From positions 1-51,095 of the forward strand of contig WGNW01000023.1 in the NCBI GenBank assembly GCA_016124315.1: a DNA stretch of 51,095 bases. The letters run 5' to 3'. Positions 27,066-35,195 of the stretch are shown one piece after another; position 1 is the first letter of the stretch; each line of letters starts with the position of its first letter. The translations under genes were made by a program, and so were the position numbers. The notes beneath the pieces were generated by a model, which did not search any database, was not told the origin of the DNA, and saw nothing but the letters and a program-made list of their open reading frames with translations. Origin of the DNA: Alphaproteobacteria bacterium (GTDB taxonomy: Bacteria > Pseudomonadota > Alphaproteobacteria > SMXS01).

Positions 27066-28622
27066 GTGAGCCTCGTCCGGGCGTTCCTGATCGCGATTGC
27101 GGTGGTCGCGACGGTCTATGGCGGCTTCCGCCTGCTGCGCGCCCTGGAGCGGCCGGAAACCCGGCTTGAAAGCGTCAGGTGCTGGTTCAACCCGCCGCCG
27201 CTGCGCAGTGCCCAGTGCTTCCGCTTCACCGCACCCGAAAGCCGGGAAACGGCCAGCAACCGCGTCGTGCGCATCCCCGTGGTCATCCTGCGCAGCCCCT
27301 CGACGCCGCCCGACGAGCCGCCGGTGCTGCACCTGATGGGCGGGCCGGGCCAGCCCGCCGGCATCGCCACCTCCCGGGGCGTCGCCGCCTGGGCGCGGCT
27401 GCTGAACCGGGACCAGTGGGCCCGCGACCGCGATCACATCCTCGTCGACACGCGGGGCGTCGGCGTGCTGGCCAGTCCCAGGCTGCGCTGCGCCGCGCTG
27501 AGCGATACCCGCTGGGCGCTCCGCCTCGACGCCCTGGGCGACGGGCCGGAAGCGATCCGCGAGATCGACAAGACCGTGGGCGCCTGCCGCGCCGCCTTCG
27601 CCCGGGCCGGAGTCGATCTTGGCGCGTACGACACCGAGGCGGCCGCCCGCGACCTCGCCGATCTGCGCCGCGCGCTGAAGCTGCCCGGCTGGACGGTCTA
27701 CGGCATCTCCTACGGCGCCCGGCTGGCGCTGGAGCTCATGCGCATCGATCCCGGCGGCGTCCACGCGGCGATCCTGGATTCCGTTCCGCCGCCCGATCAG
27801 CCCTTGCTGACCACGCTGCTGCCCGACATGCAGCACAGCCTCGACCTGCTCTACGCCGACTGCCGCGCCAGCACGGAATGCCACGGCGCCTACCCCGAGC
27901 TGCGCCGGAGCCTGGAGCGCACCGTGATCCGGCTGCGCGGCCACCCCGTAAACCTATCGGTGAGAAAGCCCAAGGGGAGCGCAACCCTGAGCCTGCGCCT
28001 GGACGATGGCACCTATCTTCAGATCCTGGAATACGGCCTGATGACCGGCGGCTGGCTGCCCTTCCTGCCCGGCATCATCGACGACACGGCGAAGGGCGGC
28101 ACCAAGCTGCTGGCCCACCTGGCGACCGCCGCAGCCTTCGATCCCTATGGCGAGACCGATTCCAACGGCGTGCTGCTGTCGAGCCTGTGCCGCGAGGAGC
28201 TGCCCTACAACCCGGAGAACGCGCTCGATCAGGCCCGGACCGGCCACCCGTTGCTGCGCGGCATGGACATGACGGCCATGCTGCGCGCGGAGTGCCGCGC
28301 CTGGTCCGTCGGCGAGGCGCCCCGCGCCTTCCGCCAGCCGGTGGAAAGCGACGTGCCCACCCTGTTCGTCAACGGCGCCTACGACACCCGGACTCCGCCG
28401 CGCTTCGCGGAGCGTCAGGCAGCGCACATGGCGAACGGCATCCGACTGGTGCTGCGCGCCCGCGGCCATGCCCCGAGCAGGTCGAGCGCCTGCGCCAAGG
28501 CCGCCATGGCCGCCTTCCTGGACGCGCCGCGCGGCGCCGAGCCGCCGGCCTGCGTCCGGTTCCAGGCTCCGCCGCACTTCCTCAGCCGCCGTGGACCGGA
28601 GGCGGCCATCAAGAATCTGTGA
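27066..28622 (+). CDS. alpha/beta hydrolase with TAP-like C-terminal domain
   Basis: A 518-residue protein with an N-terminal hydrophobic anchor or signal (FLIAIAVVATVYGGFRLL). LHLMGGPGQPAG is the oxyanion region, and the nucleophile elbow is GISYGARLALELM. The C-terminal TAP-like domain (PF08386) has VPTLFVNGAYDTRTPP, with the acid Asp, and GHAPSR with the catalytic His. Relatives are exported aminopeptidases or esterases; the substrate is unknown. GTG start four bases after the channel gene. Cysteines at CWF, CRA and TECHG suggest disulfides. Confidence 0.85.
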   Translation: MSLVRAFLIAIAVVATVYGGFRLLRALERPETRLESVRCWFNPPPLRSAQCFRFTAPESRETASNRVVRIPVVILRSPSTPPDEPPVLHLMGGPGQPAGIATSRGVAAWARLLNRDQWARDRDHILVDTRGVGVLASPRLRCAALSDTRWALRLDALGDGPEAIREIDKTVGACRAAFARAGVDLGAYDTEAAARDLADLRRALKLPGWTVYGISYGARLALELMRIDPGGVHAAILDSVPPPDQPLLTTLLPDMQHSLDLLYADCRASTECHGAYPELRRSLERTVIRLRGHPVNLSVRKPKGSATLSLRLDDGTYLQILEYGLMTGGWLPFLPGIIDDTAKGGTKLLAHLATAAAFDPYGETDSNGVLLSSLCREELPYNPENALDQARTGHPLLRGMDMTAMLRAECRAWSVGEAPRAFRQPVESDVPTLFVNGAYDTRTPPRFAERQAAHMANGIRLVLRARGHAPSRSSACAKAAMAAFLDAPRGAEPPACVRFQAPPHFLSRRGPEAAIKNL

Positions 28623-28629
28623 CCACCCC

Positions 28630-28643
28630 GATGCCTTAGCATC
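28630..28643 (+). terminator. short hairpin after the TAP-like hydrolase
   Basis: GATGC-CTTA-GCATC followed by TTCT lies eight bases after the hydrolase stop. The T-run is short, so termination would be weak. An AT-rich stretch (about 28660-28690) then probably holds the promoter of the histidine kinase gene. Confidence 0.35.
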
Positions 28644-28712
28644 TTCTGATACCCATGCGAATCGAATATATAAAATTTGAAATAAGACACCCAGGAAGTT
28701 CGGAGGGCCTGC

Positions 28713-31202
28713 ATGTCTTGGCTGGATAAACTCGGATCCGCTGACGGATTCATGCCGCACGGCTACTGCTACCTATGGGAGCCGGGCGTCCTCTGGACGC
28801 ACGTTGTGTCGGACGGCGTCATCGGCCTGTCCTACTTCGCGATCCCGCTGGTGCTGGTGACCTTCTCGGTCCGCCGTGGCGACCTGCAGCTCAATGCGGT
28901 GTTCTACGCCATGTCGGCGTTCATCGTCGCCTGCGGCCTGACCCACTTCTTCTCCATCCTCGTCGTCTGGCATCCGTTCTACGTCGAGGAAGGCCTAGTC
29001 AAGGCGATCACGGCCGCCATCTCGGCAGCGGTGGCCACCGGACTCTGGCTTGTCCTGCCCAGGCTGGTGGCGCTCCCCAGCCCGGCCAAACTGGCGACCG
29101 CCAACGCCCAGCTCAGCGAGGAAGTCACGCTGCGCCGGGAGATGGAGCAGCAGCTGGGCTCCCGCAACGCTGAGCTGACCGACACCAACCGCCAGCTCGC
29201 CATGCTGGACCATGCGCTGACCCATGCCGCCGGCGCCATCGCCATCGCGAGCACCGACGCGGTGGTGACCTACTGCAACGACGGGTTCGCGCAGCTGCTG
29301 GGCGAGCCGGACGCCGCGTCGATCATCGGGCGGAGCGTAATGGACTACGTCGCCGACCACTTCACCTGCTCGGACGAGATCTACGAAATTCTGCGGATTC
29401 CGCGCGCCGCCCGGCTTTCCTTCTCGAGCCTGCTCAAATTCATCCATCCGGAAGACCGGGAGCCCGTGCAGGCCGCCATGGAGCGCTGCCTGGAGGCACC
29501 AGGACGACCGCTCTCCGTCGAATACCGCGTCGTCCATCCGGACGGTGACACGAAGCGCATCCACGCACAGGCGGAGACGACGTTCGACGAGTCCGGCCGC
29601 GCCGTGCACATGACGGGCACGCTGCAGGACGTGACCGTCCACCGGGCGGCGGAAGCGGCAACCCGGCGCACCGAAACGTTCCTCGACCTGATCGTCGAGA
29701 ACATCCCGGCCATGCTGTTCGTCAAGGACGCGGCCGATCTGAGATTCGTCACCCTGAACCGGGCGGGAGAGGCACTGCTGGGCCTCGCGCGCGCCGATAT
29801 CATCGGCAAGAACGACTACGACCTCTTCCCCGCCGAGCAGGCCGACTCCTTCACTGCCGCGGACCAGGCCGTGCTGGAGGCCCGCCAGACCAAGGTGATC
29901 GCCGAGGAGGTGATCGACACCAGGGAACACGGGCGCCGGCTGTTGCGCACCATCAAGGTGCCGGTGTTCGACGAGGACGACAAGCCGCTCTACCTGCTCG
30001 GCTTCTCCACCGATATCACCGAGCAGAAGCAGCTCGAGCAGCAGTTCCTGCAGGCGCAAAAGATGGAGACCGTGGGCCATCTCACCGGCGGCGTGGCGCA
30101 CGACTTCAACAACGTGCTGATGGCCATGCAGCTCAACCTGGAGGTCGTGCGGGACGGCACCCGGCTCGACACGGAAGCGGCCGAGGCCCTGGACATCGCC
30201 CTCAACGCCGTCCAGCGCGGCGCCGAGCTGACCGGCCGGCTGCTGGCCTTCTCCCGCCAGCAGCCGCTGCAGCCTTCCTTCGTCAACGTCAACAAGCTGG
30301 TCGGCGAGATGATGCGGCTGCTGCACCGTGCGCTGCAGGAAGACCTCAACGTCGAGACGGTGCTGGCCGCCGGCATCTGGTCCATCGAGATCGATCCGGC
30401 CCAGCTCGAGAACGCCCTGATCAACCTGGCGGTCAACGCCCGCGATGCCATGCCGAGCGGCGGCAAGCTCACCATCGAGACCGCCAACACCCGGCTGGAC
30501 GACGACTACGTCAGCCAGTTCGACGACGTGCCGCCCGGCCAGTACGTGATGATCGCCGTCAGCGATACCGGCACGGGCATGACCCGGGAGGTGATCGAGC
30601 GGGCCTTCGATCCGTTCTTCACCACCAAGGAGGTGGGGCGAGGCAGCGGGCTGGGCCTCAGCATGGTCTATGGCTTCGTCAAGCAGTCGGGCGGCCACGT
30701 GAAGATCTACAGCGAGCTCGGCCACGGAACCACCGTGAAGCTCTACTTCCCGCGGGTGATGGCCGACGACCCGACGGAACAGGCGGTCGTGCTGCCGCCG
30801 GCCGAGGTGGGCAGCGAGGTGATCCTGCTGGTCGAGGACGACCCGAGCGTGGCCGCCTCGCTGCAGCGGTCGCTGGCGGCCTTCGGTTACGCCGTGCACA
30901 CGGCGCGGACCGGCGCCGAGGCCCTGGCGCTGATCGGGCAGGGGCTGCGCCCCGGCCTGCTGCTGGCCGACGTGGTGCTGCCCGGCGGCATGAACGGGCC
31001 GGAGACGGCCGCCGCCGTGGAGGCGCGCTGCCCCGAGTGCCGCACCCTCTACATGTCGGGCTACACGGACAACGCCATCGTACATCAGGGACGGCTGGAC
31101 CCGGGCGTCGCGCTGATCTCCAAGCCGTTCAGCCGGCGGGCGCTGGCGGCCAAGATCCGCGAGGTGCTCGACGCGCCGGCCGGTGACGCAAGCCGGGCCT
31201 GA
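28713..31202 (+). CDS. hybrid histidine kinase with ETR1-like ethylene-binding domain
   Basis: An 829-residue sensor. Residues 1-120 hold three membrane helices resembling the plant ethylene receptor: HVVSDGVIGLSYFAIPLVL and FIVACGLTHFFSILVVW. Asp34, Tyr41, Ile44, Pro45, Ile71, Cys74 and His78 match ETR1 Asp25, Tyr32, Ile35, Pro36, Ile62, Cys65 and His69, the copper/ethylene residues. A coiled coil follows (about 125-160), then two PAS domains (about 165-310 and 320-445). The HisKA has His463 (GGVAHDFNN), the ATPase has NALINLAVNARDAM and GRGSGLGLSMVYGF, and the receiver has Asp753 (LLADVVLPGG). GGAGG precedes the ATG. No separate regulator is adjacent. Ligand is inferred, not shown. Confidence 0.9.
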   Translation: MSWLDKLGSADGFMPHGYCYLWEPGVLWTHVVSDGVIGLSYFAIPLVLVTFSVRRGDLQLNAVFYAMSAFIVACGLTHFFSILVVWHPFYVEEGLVKAITAAISAAVATGLWLVLPRLVALPSPAKLATANAQLSEEVTLRREMEQQLGSRNAELTDTNRQLAMLDHALTHAAGAIAIASTDAVVTYCNDGFAQLLGEPDAASIIGRSVMDYVADHFTCSDEIYEILRIPRAARLSFSSLLKFIHPEDREPVQAAMERCLEAPGRPLSVEYRVVHPDGDTKRIHAQAETTFDESGRAVHMTGTLQDVTVHRAAEAATRRTETFLDLIVENIPAMLFVKDAADLRFVTLNRAGEALLGLARADIIGKNDYDLFPAEQADSFTAADQAVLEARQTKVIAEEVIDTREHGRRLLRTIKVPVFDEDDKPLYLLGFSTDITEQKQLEQQFLQAQKMETVGHLTGGVAHDFNNVLMAMQLNLEVVRDGTRLDTEAAEALDIALNAVQRGAELTGRLLAFSRQQPLQPSFVNVNKLVGEMMRLLHRALQEDLNVETVLAAGIWSIEIDPAQLENALINLAVNARDAMPSGGKLTIETANTRLDDDYVSQFDDVPPGQYVMIAVSDTGTGMTREVIERAFDPFFTTKEVGRGSGLGLSMVYGFVKQSGGHVKIYSELGHGTTVKLYFPRVMADDPTEQAVVLPPAEVGSEVILLVEDDPSVAASLQRSLAAFGYAVHTARTGAEALALIGQGLRPGLLLADVVLPGGMNGPETAAAVEARCPECRTLYMSGYTDNAIVHQGRLDPGVALISKPFSRRALAAKIREVLDAPAGDASRA

Positions 31203-32291
31203 TCAGCCCGCCGTGCCGCCCCATAGTGCATAGACCGGATCGTCGGGTGCCCGGGCGCCGCGCAGCCGCAGGCTGGCGTAGACGCCGCGGTCCCACTGGG
31301 CCGTGGTCGGCCGGTTGACGTTCCAGTCCAGCACGAAGGCGCGGCCGCTGAGCTTCCAGACGCCGCCCCGCCGCTCGTAGCGGTCGAGGAACCGGCCGCC
31401 GATCACCCGGTCGATCGTCCCGGTCTTGCGCGGCAGCACCTCGAAGCGGGCGACCTGCGTCTCGCCCACCGCGCGGTCGCCATCGACCTGGAAGTAGTCG
31501 TTGCCGATCAGGTGGGTGATCCGCTCGAAGTGTTCGCGCACGCCCTCCCAATAGTCGCAGAACCCCTCATAGCCGCCCGAATATTCGCCATAGGACACCT
31601 TGGCGTCCGGGTGCCAGACGGCACGCAGCAGGTCCGGATCGGCCCTGTCGGCCGCCCGGCAATAGGCCGTGTTGAGCTCGTGCAGCGCCTGCTTCGACAC
31701 CGCCCGGTCGATCGCCGCCTCCCGTTCGGCGGACGACAGTTCGGCGGGCGTGTCCGGCTGCTCCCGTGCCCAGGCATCCAGCATCCGGGTCACCGGATCG
31801 CCGGGGCCGCGCGCCCCCAGCAGCAGGCCCTTGTATCGCGGGCTCTCCAGGTCCATGGACCAGGGAAGGTTGATGTTCCAGTCGAGCACGAAAATGCGGT
31901 GGACGATCTTCCAGGCGCCGCCGCGCCGTTCCAGACGGTCCAGGTAGCGGCCGCCCATCAGCCGCTGCATCCGGCCGCCCTCGTCCTCCTCGTCGCGGTA
32001 GCCCAGGCCGTAGCTCTCCGCCACCGCCTTGTCGCCGTCGATGCGGATCCAGATGTTCGAGGTCCGGTGGGTGGTGAGTGGCCGGTCGAGCGGCGCGCCC
32101 GTGACCATGGCGCAGAATTCGGCGGCCGGGCCTGAGAAGACACCGTATTCCACCGTGGCGTCCGGGTGATAGCAGCCGGACATGAGCGCGTTGTCGGAGC
32201 GGTCTATGCCGCGGCCATGCTGGGTGAGGACCTGCTCGATCTCGTGCTTGCCGGCCAGGTCGCGGAGGGCCGCCTCCAGCGCGGCGCTCAT
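31203..32291 (-). CDS. tandem SnoaL-like two-domain protein
   Basis: A 362-residue protein made of two NTF2/SnoaL-like domains. Each has a [HE]xL-x-x-x-x-R-x-x-DR-x-D opening (QHGRGIDRSDNALMSGCYHP; CRAADRADPDLLRAVWHPDA) and a matching end (GGRYLDRLERRGGAWKIVHR; GGRFLDRYERRGGVWKLSGR, each followed by FVLDWN). The His-Pro-Asp in both is usual for SnoaL_4 (PF13577) members. Such domains act as dehydratases, isomerases or hydroxylase-like enzymes on polyketide, steroid or aromatic substrates. The start overlaps the stop of the upstream single-domain homologue (ATGA). The exact reaction is unknown. Confidence 0.85.
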   Translation of the reverse strand: MSAALEAALRDLAGKHEIEQVLTQHGRGIDRSDNALMSGCYHPDATVEYGVFSGPAAEFCAMVTGAPLDRPLTTHRTSNIWIRIDGDKAVAESYGLGYRDEEDEGGRMQRLMGGRYLDRLERRGGAWKIVHRIFVLDWNINLPWSMDLESPRYKGLLLGARGPGDPVTRMLDAWAREQPDTPAELSSAEREAAIDRAVSKQALHELNTAYCRAADRADPDLLRAVWHPDAKVSYGEYSGGYEGFCDYWEGVREHFERITHLIGNDYFQVDGDRAVGETQVARFEVLPRKTGTIDRVIGGRFLDRYERRGGVWKLSGRAFVLDWNVNRPTTAQWDRGVYASLRLRGARAPDDPVYALWGGTAG

Positions 32292-32800
32292 TGGAACAGC
32301 CCGCTGTAGAGCAGGTCCGCCGGCTTGCGGTCGCCGCGCACGCCGAACCGCAGATGCCACTGCGCGGTCGACGGATTGTTCATGTTCCAATCCATGACCA
32401 GCATCAGGTGGGCATATTTCCAGACGCCGCCGCGGCGCTCGAAGCGGGCGGCGTAGCGCCCCCCGACGAAGCCCTCCACGCTCTCGTCCCCGGATTCGTA
32501 GCTGAACGCCGAGAACAGATAGTATTCGCCGGCCGCCCGGTCGCCCCTGATGTCGAACCATTCGTTGGCGAGGCTGTGTGCCGTCCGGCGCAGCGCTCCC
32601 ATCACCTCGAGGACACGCGGACAGAATTCGGCGGCACCGGCTTCCACAATCCCGAAGGAAAAGGTCGCGTCCGGGTGAAACAGGCTGGTCAGCAGCGGCA
32701 GGTCGCACCTGTCGAGCGCCCGGCCATAGAGGGCGTTGAGATCGTGCAGCGCCTGGCGCGCCAGCACGGCATCGAGCAGGTCGGTCCCCTGGTCCGGCAT
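32288..32800 (-). CDS. SnoaL-like single-domain protein
   Basis: A 170-residue NTF2/SnoaL-like protein with YGRALDRCDLPLLTSLFHPD, GGRYAARFERRGGVWKYAHL and VMDWNMNNPST, the same pattern as both domains of its neighbour. The ATG at 32800 is chosen for its GGGGAG ribosome site; an upstream in-frame start would add eight residues. The three domains in this two-gene operon probably arose by duplication and may form a hetero-oligomer. Confidence 0.85.
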   Translation of the reverse strand: MPDQGTDLLDAVLARQALHDLNALYGRALDRCDLPLLTSLFHPDATFSFGIVEAGAAEFCPRVLEVMGALRRTAHSLANEWFDIRGDRAAGEYYLFSAFSYESGDESVEGFVGGRYAARFERRGGVWKYAHLMLVMDWNMNNPSTAQWHLRFGVRGDRKPADLLYSGLFQ

Positions 32801-32955
32801 GGTCACACTCCCCGTTTGCCGCATTCCGCTCCCCAGCGAACGCGCCGGCCAGCCACCGGTTGCGGGGCCTCGCCACGCGGCGGCCCGGTGCCGACCCGAA
32901 CGGGAAATGGTAGCTCAATTGACGGGGGCGCGCGACCCTGACGCGCGGGGGCGGC

Positions 32956-33501
32956 TCAGGCGCCGGCGGCGGCCTTCGCGGCAGCGGCCGCCATGCCGTC
33001 GAGCACCAGCTGACCGGTCTCCTCGACGTCGAGCCAGCGCGCGATGTCGACCCACTTGCCTTTCTCCAGGTCCTTGTAGTGCTGGAAGAAATGGCCGATC
33101 TGCTCGCACAGGATCGGCGGCAGGTCGCGGTAGGAGCGGATGCCGGTGTAGAACGGGTGCAGCGCGTCCACCGGCACCGCGAGGATCTTTTCGTCGGCGC
33201 CCGCCTCGTCCTCCATCACCAGCGCGCCGATGGGGCGGCAGCGGATCACCGCGCCGGGCACCACCGGCACCTGGCTGATCACCACCACGTCGCAGGGATC
33301 GCCGTCGCTGGAGAGGGTCTGCGGGATGAACCCGTAGTTGCCGGGATAGTACATGGCGGTGTGCAGGAACCGGTCGACGTAGAGCGCCCCGGACTCCTTG
33401 TCGAGCTCGTACTTGACGGGCACGCCGCCCAGCGGGATCTCGATGATCACGTTGATGTCGGTGGGCGGGTTCTGGCCGGCGGATATCTTGTCGACGTTCA
33501 T
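32956..33501 (-). CDS. ppa: inorganic pyrophosphatase
   Basis: A 181-residue family I pyrophosphatase that hydrolyses PPi to phosphate. The metal signature DGDPCDVVV is intact, and EIPLGGVPVKYELDKESG and YPGNYGFIPQTL are typical. Length is normal for the bacterial hexameric type. It is a housekeeping enzyme. The last 12 residues are an alanine-rich tail. Confidence 0.96.
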   Translation of the reverse strand: MNVDKISAGQNPPTDINVIIEIPLGGVPVKYELDKESGALYVDRFLHTAMYYPGNYGFIPQTLSSDGDPCDVVVISQVPVVPGAVIRCRPIGALVMEDEAGADEKILAVPVDALHPFYTGIRSYRDLPPILCEQIGHFFQHYKDLEKGKWVDIARWLDVEETGQLVLDGMAAAAAKAAAGA

Positions 33502-33643
33502 CGTGGCTCCTTGTCGTTGCAGGCGAGCCACGGCGCGGCGGACGTCCGGTCCATCCGGGACCGGTCGCTTCCGTTGCCGGATGCTCGCCGTTTCGCGGCG
33601 GTTCTAGTGGCCCAGCCGCCGGAAGGACAGCCCCAAGGCGGTC

Positions 33644-34714
33644 CTAGCCCCCGATTTTGCGGGCCATCTCCCATGCCTTTTCTGCAAGGGGCCGCGCCTG
33701 CCGGCCGGAGTCGGCCGCCTTGGCGCTGGCCGCCGTGCCCGCCACCACCCGGCCCATGATGCCCTGGGAGATCGCCGCCAGCCGGAAGATGTTGTAGACG
33801 AGGTAGTAGTCCCAGTTGTCGATGCCGTCGCGGCCGGTCCGTTCGCAATACATGCGGATGTACTCCTGCTCGCTGGGAACGCCGAGCGCCGCCACGTCCC
33901 GCCCCTCGAGGCCGGTGGTGTTGGCCTGGATCTTCAGGTGGTAGGGCATGCAGTTGTAGCTGAAGTCGGCCATCGGATCGCCGATGGTCGACAGCTCCCA
34001 GTCCAGGATGCCGATCACCCGCGGCTCGGTCGGGTGGAAGATCATGTTGTCGAGCCGGAAGTCGCCGTGCACCACGCAGGGGCCGTGGTCCGGCGGCAGG
34101 TGGGCGGGCAGCCAGTCCATCAGGTTGTTCATGGCCTCGATGGTCTCGGTCTCGGACAGCCGGTACTGCTTCGACCAGACGTGGATCTGGCGGGCGATGT
34201 AGTCGCTGGGCTTGCCGAAATCCTCCAGCCCGATGGCGCGGTAGTCGGCCTTGTGCAGCCGGGCCAGCGCGTCGACCATGCCCTCGTAGATGGCGCGGCG
34301 GCCTTCCTTCGGCACCTCCGGCAGGTCGGGCGTCCAGAAGATGCGGCCCTCCATGAACTCCATGACGTAGAACCAGGTGCCGATGACGCTGTCGTCGGTG
34401 CACAGCGCATAGGTCCTCGGCACCGGCACGTCGGTCTTGCCGAGGGCGGTGATGACCTTGTACTCGCGGTCGACGGCGTGGGCCGACTTCAGCAGCTCTC
34501 CCGGCGGCTTGCGGCGCATGACGTAGCGCTTGCCGCCGGCGTCGAGCAGGAAGGTGGGGTTGGACTGGCCGCCCTTGAACTGGGCCACGTCCACCCGGCC
34601 GGAGAAGCCCTCGACGTTCGCTTCCATGAACGCCTGCAGCTTCGAGACGTCGAAGCGGTGCTGCTCGCGCACCTCCTGGGTGCCGGAAAATTCCTTTGCG
34701 CGGTCCGTCGCCAT
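33644..34714 (-). CDS. phosphotransferase family protein (APH-like, ACAD10-associated type)
   Basis: A 356-residue kinase-like protein. KGGQSNPTFLLDAGGKRYVM is the nucleotide loop and RRKP follows. The catalytic loop is VVHGDFRLDNMIFH, and ILDWELSTIGDPMADFSYN carries the metal-binding Asp. This subgroup is usually linked to acyl-CoA dehydrogenases and is the counterpart of the N-terminal part of human ACAD10/11, where it phosphorylates 4-hydroxyacyl-CoA. A matching dehydrogenase lies at 12620-13840. It is not an antibiotic-resistance gene. AGGCATGGCGA-type start at 34714. Confidence 0.9.
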   Translation of the reverse strand: MATDRAKEFSGTQEVREQHRFDVSKLQAFMEANVEGFSGRVDVAQFKGGQSNPTFLLDAGGKRYVMRRKPPGELLKSAHAVDREYKVITALGKTDVPVPRTYALCTDDSVIGTWFYVMEFMEGRIFWTPDLPEVPKEGRRAIYEGMVDALARLHKADYRAIGLEDFGKPSDYIARQIHVWSKQYRLSETETIEAMNNLMDWLPAHLPPDHGPCVVHGDFRLDNMIFHPTEPRVIGILDWELSTIGDPMADFSYNCMPYHLKIQANTTGLEGRDVAALGVPSEQEYIRMYCERTGRDGIDNWDYYLVYNIFRLAAISQGIMGRVVAGTAASAKAADSGRQARPLAEKAWEMARKIGG

Positions 34715-34853
34715 GCCTGTCCCCGTTACTGCCGGTTGTGCCGGTCCTTATTAGCGCAAATCGGCGATGAGTAAAGCGACGGCCTACGTCATTGTCCCCA
34801 TTGGAAACCGGCGGGCGGCCACGTCACGCTGGGTTCGAGCAGAGGAGTATGGC

Positions 34854-35138
34854 GTGAGCATCAACGGTTCTGGGCGGCACGAATGGCCGGGCTCGGGCGC
34901 CATGATCGGTCCGGTGGCCATGGACTTCATCGACCCCACGCCGCGCTGCGTCATGACCACCCTGCCCCAGGCCGACCTGGCGAAGGACACGGCCATTTTC
35001 CGCACGGCCGCGGCATGGATCAAGGCGCCCAGCATCACCTTCGCACCGGGCGAGATGATGTCGGTGATCGCCGGGGTTCATGCCACGGCGACGACAGCGG
35101 GCGTAATCTCTGTGGGGGACATGCTGCGCCCATGGTAA
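34854..35138 (+). pseudogene. MOSC-domain protein, short or 5'-truncated
   Basis: The 94-residue frame from GTG 34854 (GAGGAG ribosome site) carries only the C-terminal half of a MOSC-like beta-barrel: FIDPTPRCVMTTLPQADLAK, TAIFRTAAAW and GVHATATTAGVISVGDMLRP. Full MOSC proteins are about 200 residues or longer and carry the cysteine that takes sulfur further upstream in this domain or family. The in-frame sequence before it (from 34767) does not resemble the missing half. It may be a remnant, or a small active protein translated from the GTG. It is convergent with purD. Confidence 0.55.
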
Positions 35139-35176
35139 CCAGCCGTCATTCCCGCGCACGCGGGAATGACGGCTGG
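35139..35176. repeat. 38-bp palindrome, dispersed-repeat type / bidirectional terminator
   Basis: Perfect 18-base arms (CCAGCCGTCATTCCCGCG and its complement) around a two-base CA centre, directly after the MOSC stop and 20 bases before the purD stop. The GTCATTCCCGCG-x-x-CGCGGGAATGAC core is a familiar REP-like dispersed palindrome in proteobacterial genomes. Between convergent genes it may also stop transcription from both sides. Confidence 0.8.
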
Positions 35177-35195
35177 AAGGGGCCGAAGGTGTCGA

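Noticed and set aside
24435..27944. Very long minus-strand open frame covering tadA and mscS
   Set aside because: Only its 3' part (24435-25178) is the pseudouridine synthase. The rest is a GC-rich antisense shadow of well-identified plus-strand genes, with His/Gln/Arg-rich low-complexity translation.
33644..34714. Aminoglycoside resistance gene
   Set aside because: It has the APH fold, but its motifs and context fit the acyl-CoA-linked phosphotransferase subgroup rather than a drug-modifying enzyme.
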